DNA of 64,000 nt from Tardiphaga sp. 709. GTDB taxonomy: Bacteria; Pseudomonadota; Alphaproteobacteria; Rhizobiales; Xanthobacteraceae. Under the pieces are notes generated by a model, which saw nothing but the letters and a program-made list of their open reading frames with translations, had not been told where the DNA came from and searched no databases. Numbering within the stretch: the first letter of the stretch is position 1; the number at the start of each line of letters is the position of its first letter. This document shows, one piece after another, positions 54,669 through 63,497 of this stretch. The stretch covers positions 4,524,501-4,588,500 of the forward strand of contig NZ_CP135529.1 in the NCBI RefSeq assembly GCF_032401055.1. Direction: 5' to 3'. The translations under genes and the position numbers were made by a program.

Positions 54669-56195
54669 ATGACCGCGATAGATTTTTTAAAATTACTTCT
54701 CGAGCGATCCTTCTCCATCGGGGTATTCGCAATAGCTCTATTTTCAGTGGCTGCGCTCCTTGATTGGAAATTAAAGGACTCGCTGAAAGGTAAGTTTCTG
54801 AATTCTGTATATGGGAGACCGTCAAAGTCGTGGACGGGAGAGCTGCCAACTTATTATTCTGCTATTCACTCGCTGTTTGGTCTTGGCAGCTTTTCTAAGT
54901 TTTTGCCCCGGAGCATCATCGCAACTATTTTAATGCTGGCTTGCCTAAGTCTTCTTCAGGCAGTCGTGAATGAGTACGGCTTTGAAACAGATACAGCTCC
55001 TTTTTTCGGTAGAGTTCTCGCTCTAGACGGACGCGCTGCATTCATATTCGTCGGCATCGTAACGATCGATTTGATTTCCATATATCAAACGACAACATTT
55101 CTTCGCATTTCGAGAGGCTGTCAGAATGTCTGGGAGGTGATCTTCCTCAGCATTGCTGATGTTGCGATATCAATTCTTCTTTTTATCGTAATCTTTCCGG
55201 TCTTCGTCACTGGAGCTTTCTTCATTAATGTTCCGAAGTCCAAGTCATTCCCAATTCTTTTATCTTCGACTCTTACAAAGCAGAGCTCAGATTTATCATC
55301 CCTCCGATCTTTCCTTATTTTTGATCCGCGGTCTAAAGAAGATCTGTCGGCGGAAACACTTGCAAGTCTTTTGGAGCGTAAATGGCATTTTCGTAACTAC
55401 GAGATTTCCACCTTTAAGGGGCCTTTGAGCGCAAAACTGCAGGACGTAGTGAAAGGGGCCACTTCGGTTGGAAATATACTTGTTCAGACAAAGGGCATTA
55501 TCACAGATGAGAAGGTCTTTGAGGTTATCATTCAGACCTTGAAGGCGAGGCCGTACACCAAATCAGTGAACACGATTGAATCTGTGCAAAATTTCTACAG
55601 CGCTTATGCATATGTACAGTTGACCGTGGATAACAGGATCACGCCAAACTTTTTCTGGCGCACTTACGGCGGTCTGATCAGGCAAATAAACTTCTTAGAT
55701 TCCGATTTACTCGAAGTCTTGACGCTAAACTCACCAGCCCTCTCTGGTAACGATGCGGCATTTCAATACAATTTGCGTTCAATGAATTCAAAAATTCTTC
55801 GCGAGGATAAGGAGCAATACATATACTGTGACGGCAAATACAGTGTGGCGCCCAGAACGCTTGCTTTCGATCCAGACAGGGCTCTCGATCGATGCGATGA
55901 AGCCGTGGCCATCGATCCTGTAACGTTCGTTAACATTAGAAGCTTGAGTCTTTACGAGGATGCGCCAAGCGCAATTCCGATTTCGCCACTCGCATTATCG
56001 TCTCTTACGGCAACGATAATGATTTACTATCTCTTGGTATCTAAACTGGTTTTTCGAATTGTGCGCCCGTTCTTTAAGTCCAACCTAAAAGATGGTGAGG
56101 CGTTTCTCAGGAGGCACCTGCTCACCATCTCGCTTGTATTCTTGATTGCCCTGGCAAGTCCGCCTTTAGCTATTCTGATGCATCTCTTGCAATAA
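54669..56195 (+). CDS. Low-GC multi-span membrane protein of unknown function
   Basis: 508 residues. Predicted spans at about 14-32, 82-101, 121-139, 155-187, 440-462 and 483-505, enclosing a soluble domain (about 190-435). Base composition and codon use (TTA, ATA, AGA, TCT frequent) are strikingly different from the rest of the window, indicating recent acquisition. I recognise no family; LERKWHFRNYEISTF and LQTLKARPYTK-like segments give no clue to activity. The gene is monocistronic and sits between two core genes, smc and the dsbA-like gene, a typical accessory-gene slot. Confidence 0.85.
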   Translation: MTAIDFLKLLLERSFSIGVFAIALFSVAALLDWKLKDSLKGKFLNSVYGRPSKSWTGELPTYYSAIHSLFGLGSFSKFLPRSIIATILMLACLSLLQAVVNEYGFETDTAPFFGRVLALDGRAAFIFVGIVTIDLISIYQTTTFLRISRGCQNVWEVIFLSIADVAISILLFIVIFPVFVTGAFFINVPKSKSFPILLSSTLTKQSSDLSSLRSFLIFDPRSKEDLSAETLASLLERKWHFRNYEISTFKGPLSAKLQDVVKGATSVGNILVQTKGIITDEKVFEVIIQTLKARPYTKSVNTIESVQNFYSAYAYVQLTVDNRITPNFFWRTYGGLIRQINFLDSDLLEVLTLNSPALSGNDAAFQYNLRSMNSKILREDKEQYIYCDGKYSVAPRTLAFDPDRALDRCDEAVAIDPVTFVNIRSLSLYEDAPSAIPISPLALSSLTATIMIYYLLVSKLVFRIVRPFFKSNLKDGEAFLRRHLLTISLVFLIALASPPLAILMHLLQ

Positions 56196-56365
56196 TGGTC
56201 GCGGAAGCATGAGTGACGAAAATGCTCATGCTCTTGGCGTAGGTCGTTATTTGCTAAGGTGCGTTCAAGTCGGTCGTATATGACCATGTCGGACACAGGG
56301 GTCTCGGTTGGGATACCGATCCTGCCCTCGGACTGTCTATTCTTCTAAAGTGGCTTTGCTTTAAC

Positions 56366-56479
56366 TCACACGTCCCGCGCATACCCATTCGGGCGGCGCT
56401 GCTGCGGTGCGCCGAGTACGGCGATGCAGAGGCCGAGAAATGCCAGGCCGATGATCTCGCAGATGAAATTTTCAAACAT
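56366..56479 (-). CDS. Candidate 37-residue membrane protein
   Basis: ATG at 56479 with GAGGGG six bases upstream encodes MFENFICEIIGLAFLGLCIAVLGAPQQ and a basic tail (RRPNGYARDV). One hydrophobic helix spans about residues 6-23. GC content is back to genome-like. No family is recognised; the start signal and membrane segment make it plausible. Confidence 0.45.
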   Translation of the reverse strand: MFENFICEIIGLAFLGLCIAVLGAPQQRRPNGYARDV

Positions 56480-56667
56480 GATACGCCCCTCACGCTAATG
56501 GGACGAGAATGCGGAGATGGCGCTTAAACGTTCCTTAACGCGCGTTTACACCTGGAATCAGGGTTAATCCGGGGGCGCGTCATCCGTTAAGATCCGGCGG
56601 GCGCGTGGCGCGGCTGTCGCTGGCGGCTATCGTCGGACTGCTGTCGCAGGTCTGCTATCGCAGGGTG

Positions 56668-56919
56668 TCAGCGGGCGTGAGTCTGTGCGCTGCGCGGCAT
56701 CGGGATTTTGGCCTTCAGCGCGGCTTCGCCTTCGGGCGTGATGCAATAACGCACCAGCGAGCCGGCCTGGAGCGCGATCCAAGTCTTTTCGACCATCTTG
56801 GACAGGGTCTTCGGCCCGGCAGGCATCAAATGCGGCGCAAGCAGGCCCGGCGTATCGCGCAATTTCTGAAGCGCGGTGCGCTCGACATAATGCGGCAGGT
56901 GGCTGGCGCGTGTCGACAT
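56668..56919 (-). CDS. Small hypothetical protein, winged-helix-like
   Basis: 83 residues (MSTRASHLPHYVERTALQKL...). The part MVEKTWIALQAGSLVRYCITPEGEAALKAKIPM resembles the last helix and wing of a winged-helix protein (I-T-x-x-G-x-A-A-L). It is too short for a full MarR or PadR protein. Function unknown. Confidence 0.6.
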   Translation of the reverse strand: MSTRASHLPHYVERTALQKLRDTPGLLAPHLMPAGPKTLSKMVEKTWIALQAGSLVRYCITPEGEAALKAKIPMPRSAQTHAR

Positions 56920-57036
56920 GGGGCAAGGCTCATCGAGTTGGACGAGGGGAACTGAACTATCCTTTTGGGTGAACTACGTGAACGCATGAGCGCGGCTTCA
57001 GTTGCATCCGGCATCGAAAAAATGCCCGGCGGGCAC

Positions 57037-57063
57037 TTGACAGTTTTCCTATAAGATTATAAT
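57037..57063 (+). promoter_or_regulatory. Consensus sigma-70-type promoter
   Basis: TTGACA (57037-57042) and TATAAT (57058-57063), both perfect consensus hexamers with a 15-base spacer, in an AT-rich patch (TATAAGATTATAATC). It points toward the structured element. The spacer is two bases shorter than ideal. Confidence 0.6.
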
Positions 57064-57079
57064 CAAATCCTGTCCGGTT

Positions 57080-57480
57080 CGCGAGGGGCGCTTCATGAGG
57101 CGTCTTGAGGTGGAACAGGGATGCGGCGCCTGCGGGCGTGGGGTGACGTACCCCGCGCACTCGGGAGGCCTTGGGTCACCGTCCGGCCCCACTACGGGGG
57201 TCTGCCACTCATGCTGGCTGGACGTGGCATTGGTGAACGGCGGGAAACCGTCGGGATCAGCGGAGTGCGGAGCTCTGCGCCTTTGCCCGGAAGAACGGTC
57301 CCGGGGACAGAAATCGCCGCGGTGGCGCGCCGTGAGGCGTTGCGCGGTTGCAGCTTGCCGGCGTTCCGGTGGAGCGGATCGCGATAAAAACCACCCTTTG
57401 CGCCTCACGGCGCGTCGCCACCCCTCATATTTTCGAGGGGCACTGCTCACACCTCGGACGCGCAAGCGCCGCGAGATTGC
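57080..57480 (+). ncRNA. Candidate structured RNA / conserved repeat element
   Basis: About 400 bases downstream of the consensus promoter with dense secondary structure: hairpin GGGGT-gacgt-ACCCC (57140-57154), GCCAC/GTGGC and ACGG/CCGT pairs (57200-57260), a perfect 14-bp stem CGCGCCGTGAGGCG/CGCCTCACGGCGCG (57326-57339 with 57401-57414) and CCCCTC-N8-GAGGGG (57421-57440). An ORF with two Cys pairs (CGACGRG, CHSC) opens at 57095, so a short peptide is possible. Similar sequence seems familiar from other Bradyrhizobium-type genomes, which is memory, not a search. Confidence 0.45.
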
Positions 57481-57535
57481 GAGCGCGTGGCTGTTTGAAG
57501 CGAAGAATCAGGGAACACGATGGCGCGGCAGCGCG

Positions 57536-57880
57536 CTAATGCGATGCGCTGGCCGAGAACGCATTGACGATGACCACGCCGGTCAGGATGAAGCCGATGC
57601 CGATAATGGCGGCGAGATCGAGCGCCTGCCGGAACGCGAAATAGCTCACCGCCGAAATCAGCACGATGCCGAGCCCGCTCCAGATCGCATAGGCGATCCC
57701 GACTGGCATCACCTTCAGCGCGTGCGACAGGAAATAGAGCGACAGGATGTAGCAGACGGCCATGCCGAACGTCGGCCAGAGCTTCGTGAACTGCTGCGAC
57801 TGCGCCAGCAGCGCCGTGCCGACGGTCTCCAGCACGATGGCGCAGCCGAGGGCGGCGTAGTTGAGGAAGGTCGGGGTCAT
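57536..57880 (-). CDS. SMR-family small multidrug/guanidinium-type transporter
   Basis: 114 residues from the ATG at 57880; the longer frame to 57934 has no membrane segment. Four spans are visible, with the conserved Glu in the first (AIVLETVGTALLAQ), the KLWPTFGMAVCYILSLYFLSHALKVMPVGIAYAIWSGLGIV segment, and a final hydrophobic helix. This is the EmrE/QacC drug:H+ antiporter pattern. No guanidine riboswitch is seen upstream, so a drug or quaternary-ammonium substrate is more likely than guanidinium. Confidence 0.9.
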   Translation of the reverse strand: MTPTFLNYAALGCAIVLETVGTALLAQSQQFTKLWPTFGMAVCYILSLYFLSHALKVMPVGIAYAIWSGLGIVLISAVSYFAFRQALDLAAIIGIGFILTGVVIVNAFSASASH

Positions 57881-57941
57881 GAAAGGGCTCGGGCGTTCAG
57901 GAATCCCTCCCCGCGTAAAGGCGAGGAGGGACAAGAAGACC

Positions 57942-58598
57942 TCAGCTCTTCAGCAGCGGGGTGATCTTCTTGGAGAATTCCTCGAACGATTGCTCGCCCT
58001 TCAGCATCTCGCCATTGATGAAGAAGGTCGGGGTCGAGTTCACCTTCAGCACTTCATTGGCGTATTTCTGGTCGGCGGCGATCTTGTCGAGCAGCGCCTG
58101 GTCCTTCAGACATTCTTCCACGGCCTGCTGGCTGAGGCCGGCCTGCTTGCCGATGCGGGTCAGGGTCGCGGCGGTGTCCTTCATCACCCAGTCGTTCTGC
58201 TGCTTGAACAGCATGTCGATGACGGCGAAGTACTTGCCCGAGTCCTCCTTGGCGATGCAGCGCGCCAGCATCGAGCCGGCGGCGGCCTTGATGTCGAGCG
58301 GGAATTCGCGAAACACGAAGCGGATCTTGTTGGTGTCGATGAAGGCTTCCTTGATCTTCGGGAACACCTGCTCGGTGAAGGCCGCGCAATGCGGGCAGGT
58401 CATCGAGGCATATTCGGTGACGGTGACGGCGGCATCCTTCGGGCCGAGCGCCATGTCGGGCAGCGACACCGGCTTGGCGACGTCGACGGCGTTCTGCGCG
58501 AAAGCCTCGGAGATCAGCTGCAGCGGCGACAGGCCGATGGCTGCTGCGGCGCCGGTGAGGGCAAGGGCGGCGGTGAAGTCACGGCGCGTGATGATCAA
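57942..58598 (-). CDS. DsbA-family thioredoxin-fold protein
   Basis: 218 residues from a TTG at 58598 with GGAG seven bases upstream. The twin-arginine-like leader (ITRRDFTAALALTGAAAAIG) is followed by a DsbA core with the active site CPHC at 68-71 and cis-Pro in VNSTPTFFINGEM. It oxidises or isomerises disulfides in exported proteins. It is separated from the DUF721 gene by about 105 bases on the same strand, the usual arrangement in this group. Confidence 0.92.
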   Translation of the reverse strand: MIITRRDFTAALALTGAAAAIGLSPLQLISEAFAQNAVDVAKPVSLPDMALGPKDAAVTVTEYASMTCPHCAAFTEQVFPKIKEAFIDTNKIRFVFREFPLDIKAAAGSMLARCIAKEDSGKYFAVIDMLFKQQNDWVMKDTAATLTRIGKQAGLSQQAVEECLKDQALLDKIAADQKYANEVLKVNSTPTFFINGEMLKGEQSFEEFSKKITPLLKS

Positions 58599-58703
58599 AG
58601 GAATGCTCCAAAGCGGCGGCGGACGCCGGGAAAAGGTTCGCTTCGCTAACTTGAAACCACAAATGTGGCAAGCACGCGCCGGTTCCGGGCGAGCTGGAAA
58701 GCC

Positions 58704-59204
58704 TCAACTTCGCTTGATCGAGGCGCCGAGCCGCGCCAGTGCCTCGCGCAAGGCGTCGTCCTCGACCTCGGGCAGCGTTTCCGCAACCTGGGCGATGGCC
58801 TTGGCATCCGGCGGCTTCACGGTGCGGCGAGGCTGCGGCCGCGACAGCGGCGCCTGGCGCAGCGCGATCTTGCCGACCGCATTCCAGCCGAAAAAGCGAT
58901 TCACCCGCTGCAGGATCGCATCCGACGAATGCTGGATCTCCAGCGCCATCGGGCCCTCGACGCGCAGGATGAGTGTCGCCGGCTCCTGCGGCTGGCCTTC
59001 CACAGGCCGCGGCCACTGGATCCTCAGCGGCTCCGAGAAGTTCGCCACCTGCTGGCCCGCGATCTCGGCCCAGCGTGTCACCAGCTCGCGCGAGGCAAAG
59101 CCCTGTTTGGCATAGGCATCGGCAAACACCCCGCCGAGCAGGACGGAGAGCGGTTTCGCCGAGATATAGCCGGGCTTGTTCATGGTCGGGCGTTTTGGAT
59201 ACAT
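58704..59204 (-). CDS. DciA-like protein (DUF721)
   Basis: 166 residues from the ATG at 59204; ATGs at 59213 and 59183 are alternatives. GVFADAYAKQGFASRELVTRWAEIAGQQVANFSEPLRIQWPR and ILRVEGPMALEIQHSSDAILQRVNRFFGWNAV are the KH-like DUF721 domain found in DciA, which helps load the DnaB helicase in bacteria without DnaC. The C-terminal part is proline-rich, ending in a short helix. It is divergent from mutY, with starts about 8 bases apart. Confidence 0.85.
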   Translation of the reverse strand: MYPKRPTMNKPGYISAKPLSVLLGGVFADAYAKQGFASRELVTRWAEIAGQQVANFSEPLRIQWPRPVEGQPQEPATLILRVEGPMALEIQHSSDAILQRVNRFFGWNAVGKIALRQAPLSRPQPRRTVKPPDAKAIAQVAETLPEVEDDALREALARLGASIKRS

Positions 59205-59211
59205 GGTCAGC

Positions 59212-60402
59212 ATGAGTCTATCAGCCGCCGCCACCCGACGAAAGAAACCTTCCGCACGGGATAGCGGGGAAAGCGCCGCCGCCAAGCGCCCGGCCCAATT
59301 GCTTGCCTGGTATGACAAGCATCGCCGGAGATTGCCGTGGCGGCCGTTGCCGGGCGAGGGCATCGATCCCTATCGGGTCTGGCTGTCCGAAATCATGCTG
59401 CAGCAGACCACCGTGCAAGCTGTCGGGCCGTATTTCGCCAAGTTCCTGGCGCGCTGGCCCACTGTCAGCGATCTCGGCAGCGCCTCGCAGGACGATGTGC
59501 TGCGGATGTGGGCCGGACTTGGCTATTACTCCCGCGCGCGCAATCTCCACGCCTGCGCCGTCACCGTGCTGCGCGATCACGGCGGCGTCTTCCCGGATAC
59601 CGAGGACGGTCTGCGCGCGCTGCCCGGCATCGGGCCCTATACGGCATCGGCCATCGCCGCGATCGCCTTCGGCCGCCAATGCATGCCGGTGGACGGCAAT
59701 ATCGAGCGCGTGACCTCGCGTCTCTATGCGGTGGAAGAGCCGCTGCCGAAATCCAAGCCGGTGATCGTGGGGCTCGCCGCCACGCTGCTCGGTCCCTCGC
59801 GTGCCGGCGATAGCGCCCAGGCGCTGATGGATCTCGGCTCCACCATCTGCACGCCCAAAAAACCCGCCTGTGCGCTGTGCCCGATCAATGACGATTGCGC
59901 AGCAAAGACCCGCGGTGATCAGGAGACGTTTCCGCGCAAACTGCCGAAGAAGGCCGGCACGCTGCGCCGCGGCGCGGCGTTCGTGGTCACGCGCGGCAAC
60001 GAACTGCTGGTGCGCACGCGGCCGGAAAAGGGCTTGCTCGGCAATATGACCGAAGTGCCGTCATCGGAGTGGCTGGCCGGTCACGACGACAAGGACGCGT
60101 TGAAGCAAGCGCCCAGCTTAAAAAATCTGACGGCGTGGCATCGCAAAACGGGCGCGGTCACCCATATCTTCACGCACTTCCCGCTGGAGCTCACCGTCTA
60201 TACGGCGCATGTGCCGCCCCGCACCCGCCCCCCGAGGGGATGCGCTGGGTCCCGATCGCAATATTGGACGACGAAGCGCTGCCGAACGTCATGCGCAAGG
60301 TCATCGCGCATGGGCTGGATTGATCATGCTGCGCGAATGCTGCGATCTTCGCTCGCCGGCATGAAGAAGCAGCGATTGCGGCCCGTATTCTTCGCGACAT
60401 AA
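59212..60402 (+). CDS. mutY: A/G-specific adenine DNA glycosylase, frameshifted near its C-terminus
   Basis: Starts at the ATG at 59212 and keeps normal MutY signatures: LSEIMLQQTTVQAVGPY with catalytic Glu, LPGIGPYTASAIAAIAFG (HhH), VDGNIERVTSR with Asp, and the iron-sulfur motif C-x6-C-x2-C-x5-C (CTPKKPACALCPINDDC). After VYTAHVPP (about 60217) the frame slips; the proper ending (PEGMRWVPIAILDDEALPNVMRKVIAHGLD) continues one frame over, with TGA at 60321-60323. A missing base in or near the C6/G4 tract (60228-60239) would restore it. As read, the protein ends aberrantly at 60402. Confidence 0.88.
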   Translation: MSLSAAATRRKKPSARDSGESAAAKRPAQLLAWYDKHRRRLPWRPLPGEGIDPYRVWLSEIMLQQTTVQAVGPYFAKFLARWPTVSDLGSASQDDVLRMWAGLGYYSRARNLHACAVTVLRDHGGVFPDTEDGLRALPGIGPYTASAIAAIAFGRQCMPVDGNIERVTSRLYAVEEPLPKSKPVIVGLAATLLGPSRAGDSAQALMDLGSTICTPKKPACALCPINDDCAAKTRGDQETFPRKLPKKAGTLRRGAAFVVTRGNELLVRTRPEKGLLGNMTEVPSSEWLAGHDDKDALKQAPSLKNLTAWHRKTGAVTHIFTHFPLELTVYTAHVPPRTRPPRGCAGSRSQYWTTKRCRTSCARSSRMGWIDHAARMLRSSLAGMKKQRLRPVFFAT

Positions 60403-62153
60403 AGGCCCTGGTCGGCGCGTTCGATCATGTCCTGCACATCGCGGTCGCTGTCGGCGATCAGTGCAATGCCGATCGAGACTGTTGCTGAAATGCGCGTCTC
60501 GCCTTCGCCGATGATCGCAAGTTCGATGGCATTGCGGATGCGATTGGCGAGCGCCTGTGCGGTCAGTTCGTCAGCCTCACGCAGCAGCACCACGAATTCC
60601 TCACCGCCGAAACGCGCGGCGCGGTCGGTACTCTTGATATTGCTGGAGATGATTTCGGCAATGCGCTTGATGGCGACGTCGCCCACGTGATGGCCGTGAT
60701 TGTCGTTGATTTTCTTGAAGTGGTCGATGTCGATCATCAGCGTCGCGATGTTGCGCTTGTAGCGATGCGCGAATTCCATCGCGTCGTCGGCCGCTGCGAG
60801 GAACGCGCGGCGGTTCATCAGGTCGGTCAGGTAGTCGGTGTCGGCAAGCCGGCGCAGCTTGGTGAGGTCATCCTTGAACTGCATGGCGTTTTCGGTGGCG
60901 CGCAGCTCGGCTTCCTTGGTGCGCTCCTCGGCAAACCCGATACGGCGCAGCAGCGAGCGCAACGCGCGCGTAAGCTGGACGACTTCGAGCGAGCCGTTCT
61001 GTCGCGGCAGCATCGTCGGGCCCGATGCGCGGCCAATGCGGTCAGCTTCCAGCGTGATGGCGTGGATCGGGCGTGCAATCTGCCGCGCGATGAAGAACGC
61101 CAGGATGACGCCGACGAGGCCGGCAATCGCGCCGATGACGAGAATGGTCTTGGCCGAGTGCACGGCGGCGGCAAGCGCAACGTCGCTCGGCTGGCTCGCG
61201 GTGACGATCCAGTTCAGGCCTTGATAGTCACGATGGCCGCGGCTGACATAATAGGCCGTGAGAAGGTTCTGGTCGGCCGGCTTTTCGGTGAAGGCGCCGG
61301 TGCGCGTGCGCAGAATGTCGCCGAGGCGATCGCCCGAGTATTTCGTGGTGGTCGTGCCGGGGCCAACAAGAACCGCTCCGGCGCGCGACAAGACCGATAA
61401 CGTCGTATCGGTGCCGCCATCATTGGCCTCCGCGCTGGCGATCAGGTTGCGCGCCCATTGCCAATCGAGATGCGCGCCAAGCACGCCGAGCAGGTTACCG
61501 TCGGTGTCGCGTACGGGAAGAGCGATATCGACGAAACGATGCGGCTCGCCATCGGCACGCTTGGCCAATAGCGACGATAGTAGCGCAGCCTCATGCACGT
61601 CGCCGACGATGGGGTCGTGAAGGCCGGTTCTGAACCATGGACGCTGTGCGACGGATGCTCCTTCCAGCATACCGCCTGTCGATGCGACGACGGTGCCGTC
61701 AGGCTTCGCGAAGCCGATCCAGGCGAAATCGGTGAACGAGCTCTGCAACTGTTCGAGCGCCTTGCGCAGCGAGGCGTGATCGCCCTGCCAGAGTGGGCGC
61801 ATCGGTTCGAGCTTCGAGAACAGATGAACTTCCTGCTGGCGCAGCGCCATGTAACGATCGAGACGTTCGGCCGTGGTCGACGCGACACTCGCGAGGCGCG
61901 TGTTTACCAGCTCAGCGGTGTTGCGATAGCTGACGAAGGCTGCACCGGTTGCAAGCGCGCCGACAAGCGCGATGACCATCGCCGCAACAGCAGCGGTAAT
62001 CTGCGCGCGAACCGAAAGACGGTCCTTGAACGCCTGCAGTCGGTCGGCCAGCTTCTGGAACAGGTTGCGCATCAAAAGGCTCTGAATTTCTCCGGCCTTC
62101 TTGCCACGCTGCGCTTGCCAATCCCTAACGGTAGCAATCTCCGTTAGGTTCAT
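60324..62153 (-). CDS. Diguanylate cyclase with dCache sensor and HAMP domain
   Basis: 609 residues; a start at 62072 (MRNLFQKLAD) is an alternative. Layout: membrane helix about 50-75, periplasmic dCache sensor (about 80-330, with VASTGGMLEG and LPVRDTDGNLLGVLGAHLDW), second helix (about 335-360), HAMP, short coiled coil, and GGDEF domain with the intact active site GGEEF (RFGGEEFVVLL). It makes c-di-GMP in response to an extracellular ligand. Its stop abuts the native mutY stop (TGATCA), tail to tail. Confidence 0.93.
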   Translation of the reverse strand: MNLTEIATVRDWQAQRGKKAGEIQSLLMRNLFQKLADRLQAFKDRLSVRAQITAAVAAMVIALVGALATGAAFVSYRNTAELVNTRLASVASTTAERLDRYMALRQQEVHLFSKLEPMRPLWQGDHASLRKALEQLQSSFTDFAWIGFAKPDGTVVASTGGMLEGASVAQRPWFRTGLHDPIVGDVHEAALLSSLLAKRADGEPHRFVDIALPVRDTDGNLLGVLGAHLDWQWARNLIASAEANDGGTDTTLSVLSRAGAVLVGPGTTTTKYSGDRLGDILRTRTGAFTEKPADQNLLTAYYVSRGHRDYQGLNWIVTASQPSDVALAAAVHSAKTILVIGAIAGLVGVILAFFIARQIARPIHAITLEADRIGRASGPTMLPRQNGSLEVVQLTRALRSLLRRIGFAEERTKEAELRATENAMQFKDDLTKLRRLADTDYLTDLMNRRAFLAAADDAMEFAHRYKRNIATLMIDIDHFKKINDNHGHHVGDVAIKRIAEIISSNIKSTDRAARFGGEEFVVLLREADELTAQALANRIRNAIELAIIGEGETRISATVSIGIALIADSDRDVQDMIERADQGLYVAKNTGRNRCFFMPASEDRSIRAA

Positions 62154-62207
62154 GTTGAATCACGGGTGAATCCACAGGGTTGAATGCCCGTTAACGCGCG
62201 GGTTCCA

Positions 62208-63497
62208 TCAGCCTGCGCTTGAGAGTTGCGATGGCTCCGGTATCGACACAATCGGCGGTTTCGCATTGAGGCCTTCAACCTGAAATCCGGCGACGCGCTT
62301 GTAGTTGGCGGCGATGTCTTCGAGTTCCTGCTGCGACAGCACGTCGGTCACGACATTGAAGCCCCCAGGCGCGCGCTCCTCGACGATCTGCATGACCTGT
62401 TCCGGTCCGTTGCGGCGGTTCAGCATCACGAGGTCGGTGGTCGCGGGACGTCGTTCAGCCTCATAGGCTTCGAGCGCGGCTGGTACTTCACCTTTGGCGA
62501 GAATTTCACGCGTCAGTACGCGGGCGTCGAGAATGGCCTGCGACGCGCCGTTGGAGCCGATCGGATACATCGGATGCGCAGCGTCGCCCATCAGCGTCAC
62601 GCGGCCGAAGGTCCAGCGATCGACCGGATCGCGATCGACCAGCGGATATTCATAGGCGTGCGGACAGTTGCTGATCAGGCCGGGCACGTCGAGCCAGTCG
62701 AAGCGCCAGTCCTTGAACCAGGGCAGGAATTCATCGAGCCGCGCGGCGCGGTTGTAGTCTTCGCGGCGCCACTCATAGGTTGGCGGCATGTGCCGTTCGG
62801 CCACCCAGTTGATGTCGTATTTGCCATCGGCATCGGGTGCCTGCGAGATCGGGTAGCAGACGAATTTCAGGATCTCATGGCCGGCCATGATCATGGTGCG
62901 GCCGGTCAGGAACGCATCGCTCTTGGTGATGCCGCGCCACAGAATGCGGCCATTCCAGAGCGGCGCGCCTTCCTGCGGATATAGCTTCTGCCGGATCGCC
63001 GAATGGATGCCATCGGCGGCGATCAACAGCGTGCCGTCATGGCTGCCGGCGGATTTGCCGGTGGCCTTGTCGATGAAGTCGGCGCGAATGCCGTCCGGCG
63101 TTTCCGTCCAGCCGGTCAAATGACGGCTGGTGAGGATGTTCTCCGCGCCGAGGCGTTCGATGGCGGTGTCGAGCAGGATCTGCTGCAGCCTGCCGCGGTG
63201 GATCGAGAACTGCGGCCATTTGTAGCCGGCCTCGATGCCGCGCGGTTCGCTCCAGATCGGCTTGCCGTGTTTGGAGAAGAAGGCGAGTTCGCGGGTGCGC
63301 ACGCCGGACGCGTCGAGCTGGTCGTGCAGGCCGAGTTCGATCAGCTCGCGCACCGCATGCGGCAGCACATTGATGCCGACGCCGAGCGGCCTGAGCGCCG
63401 GCACGCTTTCAAACACGCGGCATGGCACGCCGATCTGGTGCAGGCTGAGCGCAAGCGTCAGTCCGCCAATTCCGCCGCCTGCAATGAGAACGGTCAT
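62208..63497 (-). CDS. FAD-dependent aromatic monooxygenase (salicylate/3-hydroxybenzoate hydroxylase-like)
   Basis: 429 residues. GxGxxG of the FAD fold in LIAGGGIGGLTLALSLHQIG, the DG motif LLIAADGIHSAIRQKL and GDAAHPMYPIGSNGASQAILDARVL are the three motifs of class A flavoprotein monooxygenases. The substrate is likely a phenolic or flavin-like ring, not further defined. It is alone, with no catabolic operon around it. Confidence 0.9.
   Translation of the reverse strand: MTVLIAGGGIGGLTLALSLHQIGVPCRVFESVPALRPLGVGINVLPHAVRELIELGLHDQLDASGVRTRELAFFSKHGKPIWSEPRGIEAGYKWPQFSIHRGRLQQILLDTAIERLGAENILTSRHLTGWTETPDGIRADFIDKATGKSAGSHDGTLLIAADGIHSAIRQKLYPQEGAPLWNGRILWRGITKSDAFLTGRTMIMAGHEILKFVCYPISQAPDADGKYDINWVAERHMPPTYEWRREDYNRAARLDEFLPWFKDWRFDWLDVPGLISNCPHAYEYPLVDRDPVDRWTFGRVTLMGDAAHPMYPIGSNGASQAILDARVLTREILAKGEVPAALEAYEAERRPATTDLVMLNRRNGPEQVMQIVEERAPGGFNVVTDVLSQQELEDIAANYKRVAGFQVEGLNAKPPIVSIPEPSQLSSAG

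Noticed and set aside
57060-57540. Guanidine riboswitch for the SMR transporter
   Set aside because: The SMR gene is on the opposite strand and this region is downstream of it; ykkC conserved blocks are not found.
57095-57964. 289-residue open frame over the structured element and SMR gene
   Set aside because: It continues antisense through the SMR transporter; only its first ~50 codons could be real, and the dense pairing suggests RNA structure instead.
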